Origin: Ceratobasidium sp. AG-K
Lineage: Eukaryota; Basidiomycota; Agaricomycetes; Cantharellales; Ceratobasidiaceae
Assembly: GCA_037039685.1 (NCBI GenBank)
Contig: JAWNGF010000004.1
Span: forward strand, 2,232,001 to 2,296,000
Length of the DNA stretch: 64,000 nt
Direction of reading: 5' to 3'
Part shown: one piece after another, positions 37,600-50,462 of the stretch
Position numbering within the stretch: the stretch's first letter is position 1
How the letters are laid out: the number at the start of each line of letters is the position of its first letter
Translations under genes and position numbers: made by a program
The notes under the pieces: generated by a model
Database searches by the model: none
The model's input: the letters and a program-made list of their open reading frames with translations, nothing else
What the model was told of the DNA's origin: nothing

Positions 37600-40292
37600 G
37601 TTGATTCAAACGTTAAAGAGTAATTAAAAGGGGTAATGGGAGAAGGATATATCCTCTGCGGAGCGGACGAGGAGCGTGGTGGGGATGAACGCAAACACAG
37701 GCGCCGCGGCGACCCCGGCCACTCGCTGCTTACGTCATTCCGCCCTACGTCACGTTGCGAACGGCCATGGCTGTTTCGTTACACTTGGCTCACAGCAGAC
37801 CCCGGACAGCGTCAAGCCAGTTACACGTGATTCGCCCACCTGTGCTTGGTGTGGACTCGGCGTTGTCAAAGCTGAGCTCGAGGGTTACCGCAGAGGCCCA
37901 CTATCTAATCTGAAGTGAGACAGCCGGCAACTTGTCCGAATGTTACACGCTCTCTCGATGCGCTTGATCCCCCACTCTGCTGCAACCCTATATGCTGTAT
38001 CTGTCTAGCGATGGTTGAATCTTTCGGTGCAGGGTGCCTGTGATGCGTTTACAACACACGCCAATGGGTTGTGAGAACTAACCTATAGGTTTGCTTGCCG
38101 AGGGAGCATGTTGCGTACCAGCACTTTAGCTCGAGGCATTATCTTGACGCATACATCGTCGCCCCGCGGTAGCACCTCGATCCAAATACTCCCCTCCCTC
38201 GATCAAACACACGTATCCTTGTATTTTTCTCGCACTGAAACGTATTATTTGGTTCGCTTAGAATATTGGTGGGCTGTATGTCTTCTGCTTGAGAGCCAAC
38301 ACCTGTACCTCCTCTGCCATGGATGCGCCTGAGCTTGTATGTATGCATGTGGCCATTCAATTATATATTTTATCCCACGTGCGATTGTTCGGGGGCTCTT
38401 AGACTCATGAGGCCGGACCAGACATCCTACATTCAGCTTTTTTCCTTGAACTAAGGCGAGCGCCGAACATCGACCATGCGCGGCAGCTTCTGCCCGGCCG
38501 TTTGAAGGTGACATACATCTAACTAGAGTCCAACATGTTGACTTGCAGAAACTCTACTATCCGATTTCACTCCCAGTTTGCCGATATCGTGCCCCAAAGT
38601 TAGGGATATGATACCCTGCGTACAGTCAAGCATCAGAGGTCCACTTGCCGATCCCGTGCGCCTATGGTGTTCGCTGGCCCGAGGTCTCGAATCATATCGA
38701 GGCTGAATTTACCGCAATCATTGAGGTTAAATCTTTGCGGCGCAAATCATTTTACCATGCATCAGAGTCGTATGGAACGTCGCAGACCATGGCTAGCCAC
38801 GGTGGAAATTCACAGGAAGGTGATCACCCTCGTGGCAACCGCAAATCGATCGCTAGTCGCTTCATTGAGGGATACGGTCTTCCCAGGTAAGAATCCCCAA
38901 TGAAAGTTTCTTTCATGTGGTCTTAATAGAGCAAGCAAGTCTAACAAACAGCCCGCACGCCTGATCAGTTCGAAATTAACACCGTGGCTTGATGTCAAGA
39001 AGTTGCGTGCGTTGGGGCCAATAGTGGCATTATACATGATTGAGATATCATGTTGGTACGCCCCACTCAATGACCGCAGATTGAACTACTCCATAAACTA
39101 CTTAAATCCGAATACATTAATACCTCGTGTTCAAGCTCATGGTCTGTACCCATGCACACCACTCTTGAATTCATGGCTAAATCACACGCAGAGTCACAAG
39201 TCGCTCGCAAAGGCTATTTAGTCGGCCGAGCTTGCAAAAAGTCTAGACTGACGGACGCTCGCTCTCAGCAGCGTGTCGCCAAAGCAATCTAGTGGGCGTT
39301 GGTGGCGTCAACTTTATCTGGTGTGCCGACGGCCGGAGCTTGGATATATGCATTCCGCTGAAATTAGGATGATCTTCGACCGTATTGCTAGATATCACCG
39401 AACAAGCTCGTCCATTCTTGCGTGAAGCAGCGTGTGCATTAGCATGAATAGCGAGGTTTTGGACCTTCCGAAGTATCTCCACAAATGTTGTCTAGCAAGC
39501 ATTCTATTGGATTTACACCCAATTCTTGAAATCGAAGTGCTCAAGCAACTCAATTTTGCCGTCGGAACCCTGCAAGACATGTCACCCTCAGTCCGAATAG
39601 TTGCTCACATCGGTGATGTAACCAAGTTCGATCATGTTGAGCAAGCTTGCGGCGATCAATGAATCTGGTTTAAGAACAATAAGGCGTGGCGAGAAACTCG
39701 CTATAACACGTCACATTCACCATCATGGTTGTAAGACTGTTATAAGCTTGAAGCCGGTCTAGAACGGAACCCTCGTCGGTCTGTCGGACAACCCTCAAAA
39801 TCTCGTTCAGCACACCTACTTTTGCCCGCCGTGAGAGCTGATGCAGCGCAGATCAAACCCTCATACGTAGTCGCGGAGCTGGCCAACTCTCCAGGGTGAC
39901 CGCATGGGTCTTGTCAGCCAATTCCTTATACCGCATCGGGCATTTATTTGGTCGATGCATACCTCAGTGGCGCCGTGTTTTGCGGGGCACTCCACGTCAC
40001 ATGACCTAATAAGGTCAAGTGCAGGGCCACGTCTTGGACACGTTGAGAACCGTCCCCCGCTCTCCGCATACAGCCTAGAAATTATTCCCGTTGATACGTC
40101 GATGAGCTAATCCGGAGCGCACAGGGATATAGAGCGACCAGTCCGTCCGAACTGGTCTCACTATTCTCACCCCCGACCTGGACAACACCTTCCTGTGCAC
40201 CACTCTCAGCATCTGGGACTGGCCTTTCCGGAAAAAACCACCTCAGTGACCCAACGGATACTTCCTTCGCCACATATTTGTACACTCTAGCA
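37600..40292. other. 2.7-kb gene-poor stretch
   Basis: This is the largest gap in the window. Open frames are short (longest about 86 codons), start mostly at non-ATG codons and resemble nothing I know. No long repeats, terminal inverted repeats, transposase motifs or tRNA-like folds were seen. The ends hold the VAC8 promoter and that of the UPF0052 gene. Confidence 0.45.
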
Positions 40293-42719
40293 ATGTCGCT
40301 CCACCCGCCTCAGTCTATGCGCATCAAAAGCAGCTCATCATCGAGACCCGCACTTTCGAGACGCTCAAGTTTGGGGTCCGATATATTTGGTCCTCTTTCG
40401 CGCCGCAATAATGCCACTCAGTCCTCATCCAGCGATTTCCTTGGCCTGGGCACTAGGTCCCCGCAGCGTTCTGCCGGAACTCCCGCATCGACCATTGCAC
40501 CCAGTTCAGTCGATCTCAACCCTCCTGCGCGACCGGAAGATATGGACCTGGGCTCGTTTCTCGTCATTTCGGGAGGAACGGGATGCAACGCGATCTGTGA
40601 AGCTTTTGGGAAGGATGCCTCATATGTTTTGCCCGTATCGGATAACGGCGGGAGTTCTAGCGAGGTCAGTGTGCTTATCATGGTGGTTATCCCGAGTCTC
40701 ATGCGTAAATATGCAATAGATTATTAGAGTTCTAGGTAAGCACTGCATCTGTATTTACATTGCTGTATTTATCGCTTAACTCCCGAACCATTTAGGTGGA
40801 CCCTCCATCGGTGAGGATAAATCAGATAACGGTGGGAGCCATACCGAATCTAACCTCGCTTGCAGGTGATATTCGTTCCCGCCTGATCCGCCTTATACCG
40901 CCTGGACCACCACCGGCCGCCGCCATTAAGAACCTATTATCATACCGATTTCCATCCAACTGTACGGAGCGCGAGGCGAGGGAGCTTTGGAGAGGTGGGC
41001 CATCGCTGTTTCACCAATCACGTCATTCAGCTAACATCGCAACTTTGATCCCAGATATTGTCGAAGGCAAGAGCAAGCTCTGGTCGGGAATTCCACCTGA
41101 CCGCAAAGAAACCATACGGGGCAAGTCTCACAGCATATAGGCCAATCACGGAGCATGGAACTCACTTTCTGATAGGATTTCTGGTATACTTTGAGTCCGA
41201 GGTTCTCAAACGTGCACACAAGAATTTCTGCTTTCGCAACGGAAGTCTCGGAAATTATTTCTTAGCGGCTACGCAGGGGTTCTTCCGATCGCTACCGTCG
41301 GCCATCTTTTTGTTCTCCAGCATTACACATAGCCAGGTGTGTAGATTCCGTTTCGAGGGAGCTTGTGGCCTCATTTCGCCACTGCATGGTTTTAGGCACA
41401 TGTGTTGCCTGTATTGGTCACAAGTCACGTATGTACTAAATTTGATTTATGTTGAGATACATATATTGACAAGGTGTCTATAGTTCGTAACGATTGCGGC
41501 CGAACTTGTAAGTAGCACTACGTGCTATCCCGACGTATTCCTCATTGACAGCCACACGACCGATAGACAAACCAACGTACGATTGTCGGACAATGCGAGA
41601 TCTCTCACCCGGTTCCATCATCTCAAGGGAAGCCTTCCGCTTTAGCAGGAGCATCGACACCTCAAAGTGAACAAGAGTTCGATCCGATGGAAAACAACGA
41701 ACCCGGCGGAGATGATGAGGACGAAGATGGCACTGCGGACACGTCTAGGGTGAATGTCATGTTCAGTAAAGCTCCAGAGGGTGAAGGTTCGGCACAATTC
41801 ACGAAACTAGAGGCACCGATCAACCGTACGTTACGACAGCGATGCATTCGGTGGCTAGTTCTGATTGTGATATCTATTGGGCGGCTTGATTGATACTGTA
41901 GGCGTCTTTTATATTAATGCCTATGGACAGGTGAGCGGATTCGCCTGCTCAGACAGGCAAGGCTAACATGTATATATTCACTGTCTAGGAAATATTCCCA
42001 TCCCCAAACCCGGACTTTATTGACAATCTAGGCAAGCGCAAGACGTTGGTTTACAGCTGCGGATCACTTTGGACAAGGTTGGTTCATTTATACTTGGCGT
42101 GTATCTATATGGTAATCGCTTGCTTGGTTTGCGCAGCATCATTCCTTGTCTCGCACTGCGCGGTGTTGCCTCGGCAATTGCAAAATCGGCTTCGATCCGG
42201 GTCAAGGTTCTGCTTCGTGAGCCACTCCATGCTGAAATCCTGTGTAAGAAACCTGAAGTGGTGGTTTGTTAGTCAATGGTCAAAACGACCGTGAAACTGA
42301 AGGGTATACAGCTGAAGACTACGTCAAGTACGTATATCATTCCTCTGCCTGGGTGTGAGGCGCAGCTCAACGTTGACCCGTTCTGCAGCGCTATCGCCCG
42401 CGTGCTCAACCGCCACGACCGATTATCCCATAAGGCATTAAAAGGCACTCAAACGCCGGACTTTTTGATTCGAGATTATCCTATCTCGGCATTTGTCACT
42501 CATGTTGTCTATCTTCGTGGATCGAACATCCAGGTTGATGTGGCCAGGCTAGCGGTAAGAAACCTCGTTGATGAACACCGATCAAATGCTGATCTCGAAG
42601 TATAGGCAGCTGGCGTACGATGTATACAAGTCGAAGGCCCCCCTGGAGAGAAACCCCTGTACGACCCGGCGACTGTTCGCCGAGCCCTGGAGATCTGCTA
42701 CGGCCACATTCAAGCTTAG
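40293..42719 (+). CDS. UPF0052/YvcK-CofD-like protein
   Basis: Member of the family of bacterial YvcK and yeast YNL011C, with a Rossmann-like CofD fold; the biochemical role in fungi is not established. Fifteen exons: 40293-40664, 40720-40735, 40796-40810, 40866-40994, 41055-41120, 41176-41336, 41396-41428, 41484-41507, 41567-41825, 41902-41930, 41989-42077, 42137-42216, 42273-42327, 42389-42554, 42606-42719; 535 aa. After a Ser-rich N-terminal tail come SGGTGCNA, PVSDNGGSSSE, GGPSIGDIRSRLIRL, GNYFLA, IVGQCEISHP, CGSLWTSIIPCL-type and NDRETEGYTAEDYV motifs. The acidic EDEDGT insert (about 250-290) is low complexity. Exons of 16 and 15 nt code the GGPSIG loop. The donor at 41121 is GC (cgg-g|gcaagt). 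Confidence 0.93.
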
Positions 42720-43295
42720 ACGCAATCTGTTTGAATTCCGTTGCTTCCGAGCTCTATTTATTCAGACGGACATAGATCATTGGGAGGCGCTAGATGCGTT
42801 GAAACTGGATTGTATTTGTAGGATCGTATGTTGATATAGAAGATTGATTTGCCACGCGACTGTGTAAGCGAGCGGGAAACATGTCAACAACATGTACAGC
42901 GAACATTATTGGTGGCTGTCGATCCTTGTGGCGCATCGGTGGCTGTGAAAGCCGGTGTGAGATGATATGCACAGCTCCTCATGCACCGCACTCCTGCATC
43001 CCGCATGACATGCTCTTACCATTGCAATTTGTACGATCCGCAGCATAGGAGCAGTCTCAATAAATGCGTGTCGACTAGGCCTGCATGCTGCGACTGTCTC
43101 CAATGCCCTGCTATTCGAGCCGAATAAAGAAATAGTTGCCGAAAGTTCAGTCCTCGACCGAGTGTCAGTCCTGCAACCATGGTTACCATCGTTCTCCCGT
43201 CCAGCCACAGGATGGTGGGCAATTCGACATGGGTTGCGCCGGACATTATAAGCTCCTTTGCCGCGGTAAGACGCATGTCAGCACTCAAGCCCCAA
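42720..43295. other. intergenic, no gene seen
   Basis: Holds the UPF0052 3' UTR and the upstream region of the third F-box gene. Minus-strand open frames of about 100 codons overlap it but lack support. Confidence 0.4.
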
Positions 43296-44553
43296 ATGCC
43301 CTCCAACAAATACTCGTCTCGCACGTACTTGTCTCTCGCCCCGAGTCACCATATCCACCAACTTCAACAAAAACCGCGTCCAAGAAGCCGAATATTACTA
43401 TGTTCATTAGGTCCTACAGGTCTCGCTCGCTTGCCGGTCGAGGTTACAAGTATCATCTTGGTTAATTTGGATAGTCATAATTGTGGGTCGCTTGTTCTGA
43501 GATCCACCATATACTGATTGATCTTGTGGTAGTAACACAAGTCTCGCTTGTCAGCCGGCTCTTTTATCATGAATCCGTCAGAATCTTGTATCGCACGATA
43601 CCCAGGATGTCCCTCAAACGATCAGCGCAGGCTATATGCACTCTGTCTCAGTCATCTAGACTAGCTTCTCTGGTCCGATCGTACACTATAACACTCAAAC
43701 AAGGCGATCCGACTGAAAATCTTTATCGACTTCTCTCGAAAGCTTTGTCACAAATGGAATACTTGCAATCGCTGTCGTTCGAGATACCTGGCAAGCAGTT
43801 TTCGTTAGTATTTCATACAAGTATCTTATATTTTATTTTCAGGCAACAAGTCTTGGATACTCCAGAAATGCCCAGCAAACATCCGCTGGTTCAAGTCCTC
43901 GCTGGAGTTTGACGATACGCTAGCAAACTGGCTGGCCACCAAGCCGTTCGTCCGCGACTTGATACTTACGCGAACAAAGTCGTTCCCAATGAAACCTAAC
44001 CAGCTGCCGAACCTTTCTGTCATATTTGGCACACCATCAACAGTATTATCCGCCGTCAACGGGCGCCCTGTATCAAGCGCGTGCTTTGGCTTGAATGGTC
44101 CGGTTATACTCGATTTGAGCAACCTGGCCCGAACAACGGTAGTTGTCGATCACTTGGGAGTAGCATTCGACCCTATGCCAGATCGAGAAGAGTTAAACTG
44201 CATAGACTTTGTCTATCGGTGCTCGGTATACCTACCATGGATACAAAAACTGAGCTTCTTTGCCACTCGTAGCACTTTTAGCCCAGTGAGTTGAATAACC
44301 CTTTCCGAGGAAGATTTGGAACCTGGGCTGAAACAAACGGCCGCCCCCGCAGTTGTTTTACCGCCTAGTAGCGCCACTCCTGTCTAGGTTTCGTGAGCTC
44401 AAATACCTGCAGTTGGTTCTCAGCGAGAATGGGAACACTATTCTTCCAGTTGATCGATCTATTCAGTTGGAGCTCCTACAAGAATTTTACTGCTGTTGTC
44501 CAACTTTACGGAACGTTACGTTCCCCGGGAACTTGACCTGGAACATTGAGTAG
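43296..44553 (+). CDS. F-box-like protein, third copy
   Basis: Exons 43296-43482, 43542-43790, 43843-44285 and 44353-44553 give 359 aa in frame. The F-box core is LPVEVTSIILVNLD joined to SLVSRLFYHESVRILYRTI. The rest is a divergent Leu-rich region (LQSLSFEIPG, IQKLSFFATR, LKYLQLVLSEN). The third exon joins only if the second intron has a GC donor at 43791 (cct-g|gcaagc); GT donors nearby break the frame. The start at 43296 is the least certain point: no better ATG lies closer to the F-box. The layout is smaller than that of the F-box genes at 24 and 26.5 kb. Confidence 0.7.
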
Positions 44554-46021
44554 TTTGACGGGACTCCACCGACTCTTTCGTTGAGATGTGCTAATTTGTA
44601 TGATACTGACTACGTTGCATCTTAGTTTCATTTATATTTATCGATTAAGCTCATTGTGTTGTACTCGAATTCAGAACATCCCTATGCTTATTGTTTGTAT
44701 ATAATATAAATCCCACTACATCAACGCTTATCTCTTTCTATTGCACCAATTCGCTTAGCTTAGCTAGCCTTCCGCTTGGAGAATTTAATCGACCTTTTGG
44801 TTCTAAACATCTTGGGCTCCGCGTCATTCGACTTCACCTAATGGATCGGGTAAGGCTCAGCCATAATTTAGAAGCCCTTTAGATAACAAAAAAATATCGG
44901 TTAATTAGGCCCTCAAAATATTATTTGTCCGTGAAGTATCGACCTGTGAGGCGTAAATTTTAGCGACGGCTACGCCGAAACTCGGAAGACATTATACCTG
45001 AGGTTAAGCTTTCAGCCTTTTTTTCTCGGCCCAAAGTTTCAACTAAGGGAGGTTTCAGATTTGCTAATGGGGCGAAATATGATTCTCATCGCAGATTTCA
45101 TGTATACATTGGTTCCTGTGGGTGTCAATCAGCCCGATGGCCAACGTACCTTTCGACAACATGGACCGGAGTGGCGCGTTATTGCCACTGGCTCGACAAC
45201 CACATACGGGATCAACATACTTCTAGGAAGCCCGTAGTTACCAGGTTACATTGGGAAAAAATCTAATGAATATACAAATTTCATATGTTTTCTGCCTCCC
45301 CATTGAGTTCGACAATGGTGGGCTTTGTAGCCACGGCACGAGCGTGGGTGGTTGCGAAGTTTTGTATTTGGTTACGGGCACTTTGCCACAGCATTCCGGG
45401 GCTAATTGACCGGCAACTACCTGCTCCCCCACGAGTTGCCCGATATGCGATGCTCTCTGTTATTGAAGGAAGCAGCGATCATAGACGCCACATAGTCGAC
45501 CAGCGCTGATATGAGGTACAAAATTTCCCGATAGACGATCAACTAGCAATGTCTTTGTAACCGTACAAATGGTATTCTGTTATATCTAGTCACCATGGGA
45601 GCTAATTACGGTCTAAGTACGTCAGCTCTTGCGCAAGGTATATACTTTGCCCTTGACTGATTATGGGGAGCAATGCATTGAAGTGTCTCAGAGTTGAAAT
45701 ATAGAAGGCTTTAGGATATTGGCGTCATCGCTAGTCGAAGACGTGCTTGAATCATAGGATAGGGGCCGACGGCCTAGAGATAGTATGAGCGAGGCTAGCC
45801 CTTGATTCTGCGTGATGATGTACATGTCGAACCGCCCATGAGTGAGTATAATTTCATGCGTAGCCAAACATGTGGTGATAAAAGGGATGTCCAAGTATAT
45901 TAGGTGCGCGAGTATAAATGAGGTCGAGTGCTCGGCCTGGATCCCCCATCAGCATAGCTACTCCTCATATCCTCCCACCCAGCGATTTACCTTACCCGTG
46001 ACCCCCTTGCTACACGGTACC
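44554..46021. other. AT-richer gene-poor stretch
   Basis: About 1.5 kb with only short open frames. No element structure seen. A TATA-like gtataaat occurs at about 45911-45918, ahead of the small frame below. Confidence 0.4.
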
Positions 46022-46177
46022 ATGCCTGTACCTATCAACACCCTACCTCAACCTCCATTCTTGGTACCTTCACAGCCATACCTGGATTCACGACCGCGGC
46101 CAGATACCGGACACGGCCCGAGTCAACCGAAAGGGACAATACAAGGAGGAATTCAGTGTCCTGTGGGTCACAAATAG
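46022..46177 (+). CDS. possible small Pro-rich protein
   Basis: An ATG frame of 51 aa, Pro- and Gln-rich (LPQPPFLVPSQPYL). It lies about 105 bases after a TATA-like box and behind a C/T-rich leader, which is the promoter layout of expressed small genes. It has no signal peptide and no known family. It could equally be a chance frame. Confidence 0.25.
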   Translation: MPVPINTLPQPPFLVPSQPYLDSRPRPDTGHGPSQPKGTIQGGIQCPVGHK

Positions 46178-46780
46178 AACATCTTGCCGCGTGTGAAACC
46201 AATGAGGGTCAGTACAATTTGTAGTAATCTTGCTTGATTGAGAAGCTCATATAATTCTGCAGAGAAGAATGCGTTCTCGGTTTATTTGGGGTATCCAAGT
46301 GGTCATGCACTGTGTTGTAAATTGTTGTAGCATATGTAATCACCGGGTGTGTGATGTAGAATCCTGGATTTGATGTTGAATCAGTCAATTGGGCATATTC
46401 GGCCTCACATGACTACTCACTCGCGAGGCCAGAGTGCGACGAGCAACTGAAAGGGGACACACATTCAGTATGAGTACGTGGACAACATTTTACCGATATT
46501 AAGAATGGTTCGTGGATGGTACATCTCATCTCAGACTACGGCAGACTCAGCTCGGGAACGGGGGGTTCCAGAGCAGCTGACCGGAGCGAGCAAGATTTAG
46601 CCTAGCTGTCGATGAACTGAATCAGAGTTCTGGGCGGCTTGGGGCGGCGTATATACGGTCATTAGGCCCTTGCCATATTACTAGTGGTCAGATGGGGTGT
46701 ACTTATCGATAGCTTCTTACGTTGACAATGCCGACTATCACTATCTTTGGGCAGAAATCATGAATTTGTTATGTAAACTA
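46178..46780. other. 3' flank of GCN20, no gene seen
   Basis: Nothing recognised in these 603 bases beyond the expected GCN20 3' UTR. Confidence 0.4.
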
Positions 46781-49700
46781 TCACGGCTTCTGCTTCAAGT
46801 TGCTGACAATTAGGCTCTGCGAAAGATATTAGGTTAAGCTTGGTCGTGGAGCCAAAAAGTACCTTGTATGCTTGCACATCACCCTTATATTTCACAACCC
46901 GACCGTCTCCACATACCCACAACTGTACAATGGTATCCAGTGAGGATTGGAACAGGCAAAATTCGATTTGACGCTACCTCGTTGGAAACAGTGGTGATGA
47001 AGCGTTCGTCATGCGAAATCAAAATAACACCTCCATTCCATGATTGCAATGCATTCATGAGAGCATCCAGACCCTAGTAAATCGTCAACAGTATTCACCA
47101 CGATGCGCATAATCAATTCGTGACGTACCTCTATATCCAGATGGTTTGTAGGCTAGAAATGATGCTAGTATTAAACAGTGCGCCAAAAATTGAGTATAGA
47201 ACGTGCCTCGTCAAGCAGGAGAAGGTGGGGCTTTTGCATCGAGAGAATCGAAAATGCGACCCGGCTCTTTTGCCCTCCGGAAAGTGTTCCAATTGTCTGC
47301 AAACTAAGTAATGTTGCTTCAGTATCTTTATGGGCTAGTGCCGCAGACCGAAATATTATACCCAGTCAGGCCAGTAATCCCGAAAGCTCCAAGATGCTGG
47401 CGATACTCCTGTTCGCTTTTCCCAGGAAACCGACTTGCCAAGAAAGAAACTGGAGACATGGCGGGGTTCAGAGTTTCCAGGTGGTGCTGCCCGAAATATG
47501 CACTGGCGGGAATCAACAATCGTACCAACGCATAAAAGGGCATAGATCGTACATTCTTAGCCTTCCGTTACGGTTTACTTGCCCTCCTAGTGGGTTGAGC
47601 TCGCCTATGAGCAGCTTGATCCTACCACGGCGTCAGATCAACGAAATATCAGATGAAATGTGGGCAACTCACATCGTACTTTTACCTGTATGCGTGTTAA
47701 AATTAGCCTTTGAATAGCCAACCGCTCAGTCATATACTCACCAGCTCCGTTTGGCCCTATAACGAGTGGTCAATTTCAGTTCAGAAAAAAATCGTATAAA
47801 CGCACCAACGACTGCAATGCGAGACTCCAAACCGATGTCGATGTTTACTCCACGCAAGATGACGTTGTCTGGTGTATACCCAAAATAAACTTCTGAGAGC
47901 TGCAATAGTGGAGGTGAGATCTTTTCAGTTTCGGGGAACCTAGGAAAATACGGGTGATGAGTACGTTCCCACATGTATAACTAGAACAAGGCTTACTTGA
48001 ATTTTTCTGTTTCTTCCTCCTCGGGTGGTTCAAGCTCTGGCAGTTTCTCCAATATTTTAATTTTGCTCTGAGCTTGAGCAGCGCGATTGGCGTTGTACCG
48101 CCATCGGTCGATAAATGCCTGCAGATGTGCTCGGTATGTCATTTGAGTCTCGTACTCCTTCCGAGCATTTCGATCGCGTTCGGTCTTCGTAGCATAGAAT
48201 TGCGTGAAATTGCCCTTGTAGTAGTCAAGTCGGGATGAATGTTGGTGAACAATGTCGGTCGCCACGGCGTCTAGGAATGCACGGTCGTGAGAGACAACCA
48301 AGAGTGTACTTGGCCAGGTTTGGAGGTAGTCTTCTAACCAGGCAAGTGCGTTGAGATCGATGTGATTCGAAGGCTCGTCGAGCATCAGGAGATCAGGCTT
48401 CACAAAGAGTGCTCGCGCCAGAGCCAAACGCATCCTTGATGACCCTGATTAGCTCCTTAACGCCGGAAAAAAGTGTTACCAACCTCCATCCACCACTGAA
48501 TGTCTTTGTTGCCCTATGTTGGTCGGATTCGGCAAATCCAAGACCTGTTGCAAGAGGTGTAAGCAAGCTCTAGTGACCATAATATATTGAGTGCCACAAA
48601 CCTGCCAACAAGGAAGCGGCTCTGGCGGGACCACTCTCAGCTTCCATCTCGGCAAGCCGTGTATGCACATCAGCCAATTGACTCGAAAGTTCTTCTTTAG
48701 CCTCGTCTGCCACGCGGTCGTCGCCACCCGCCTCTTCGAGTTTCAACAGCCTCTCATTCAAAGACTTCTCTTCCTTGAGTAACCGGTCTCGCCTAGGAAA
48801 GTGAGTTGACTTGTAGAAGCGCGGGGAGTTCTAGACCATACCAAACATCTGCTTTGAGGACAGACTCAAGCGCTGTCGTATCGTCTCCCACGATCTACAA
48901 AAAGTAGCTAGGTAATCAGAACATATGAAGTTTTAAATACCAACCTCTTGCTCGACGAAAAGTATAGTGATGTGTAGTGGGATTGGGACCTCTCGCATGG
49001 CGATGTGCCGAAGCAGTGTTGATTTACCTGAACTCATTTGTAGGTCAATCCTGCATCAACTTTGGATATGCGACTCACCAACTCCGTTTCGCCCGATTAG
49101 ACCATAGCGGCGGCCATGCGCAAGGGTGAGACTTGCGCCTTGCCTGATTAAGCAACACGTAAATAGCCATCCATTCTTCCTGGCAAAGTGCGTACAAAAT
49201 ACGGTTCGATCCAAATGTAACATCGATCGCAGGAAGATGGATATCCTTGCTCTTCCCTTTGCCTGCAGTACGAGCTTCCAGCGAATTGACCTATTAAACC
49301 CCATCAAATATCAAGCCGTATGCGTTTAGCAGAAAACCATACCTTGAGAAACATCTCTTCATACGATTGCTGGTATACATTATTAATACCATATCCAGCC
49401 TGATGCTTGCCGGGCTGACCTGCTTCTTCTGCATGTCAATAAGTTTGGACCCTTCATAAAGGTCACGTCTCGACCGCTTCTCAATTTTTGCCTGCAAGAA
49501 TAAAAGCAGGCGAGTATTAGGTCGACCTCAACGTGCTCAAGATATACCCGCCTTTAGTTTAGCTTCGGCCTTCTCCAATTTCTTCAAGTCCACCCTCGAT
49601 GCTCTAAAATATCATTTAGAATATGCGAATTGTCCATTGGAACCACCAAACACTTACTTTCCCTTGTTGATTGAAGACAAATCAACCCCCTCGGACATGG

Positions 49701-50007
49701 CAATGGTGTTAGACATAGCAGGGGCCTGACTCATATCGACGACTTTGTCCAGGCGAGTAAGTTTTGGCTGGCGGGTCTTGCCCTCGGCCGCACGTTTCTC
49801 CTCGAGGTAACGTTCGACCTTAGACAAGAGCTTCTCTAGACCTGCTTCGTCGCCTCCCTCGGCAGGAGATTCGAGGAACGAGCGAGTAACGGCCACGATA
49901 TCTTCATCTTCGTCAGCGTCCTCAATGTAGCCAGCCAGATATTCGACAAGAAGCTCCTCAGCTTTGGGGACGAGCTCTCGAATCTCCTCCTCAATATCAA
50001 TATCCAT
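46781..50007 (-). CDS. GCN20: ABCF ATPase Gcn20
   Basis: Soluble twin-ABC protein that works with Gcn1 to activate the eIF2-kinase Gcn2 on starved ribosomes. Twenty-one exons run from 50007 to 46781 and sum to 2172 nt (723 aa, near the ~750 of yeast). The acidic N-terminal domain (1-~180) is the Gcn1-binding part. ABC1 has Walker A GRNGVGKST, signature FSGGWRMRLA and Walker B LLMLDEPSNH; ABC2 has GPNGAGKST, LSGGQKSRV and LLLLDEPTNHLD. A charged linker sits between. Exons at 47756-47742 (15 nt) and 47685-47673 (13 nt) encode the second Walker A. Two donors are GC: after 49552 (aag|gcgggt) and after 47207 (gag|gcacgt); the second is fixed by the conserved DEPTNH join. Confidence 0.97.
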
Positions 50008-50462
50008 ACTAATGGTCTCTGAGGTGTGTTAGACAGATAGAAAGCGTTCCAGGTCTGATCCCTCGAGTGAGTCTGAGCTGGGAGTGGATCAAATGAGAGA
50101 GGCTAAGCGCCCATGATAGAGAGTCACGTGAGAATCTGGCTCACAGTTGTTGCCGCTCAAGGACAATCCTAAGGTAGAAAATACCGAGGACCTGTCATCA
50201 TCTATAACTCGTTTGTATCCTGAACCCGGACTATGTGATGACGTAGCTTTAGCATCTTAATTTGGTATAATATATAGGTACAAAGTAACTATGCTACAGC
50301 ACACAACCCAAGAATCCCAGATACACTAGTATACAAGGCAAACGAGCGGCAGGATAGACTGGAAAAATGGAAAACACAAGCGTACACTGATGCCCCTGGC
50401 TTTTTTAATGCAGCAAAACATTGGGGAAGCATTTGAGACAACAGTAAGTTCGAGATGCTTGA
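50008..50462. other. GCN20 promoter region
   Basis: These 455 bases separate GCN20 from the upstream minus-strand coiled-coil gene. No gene or clear TATA box is seen. Confidence 0.45.

Noticed and set aside
43780..43860. Frameshift in the third F-box gene
   Set aside because: A GC-AG intron (43791-43842) restores the frame with a normal 52-nt length.
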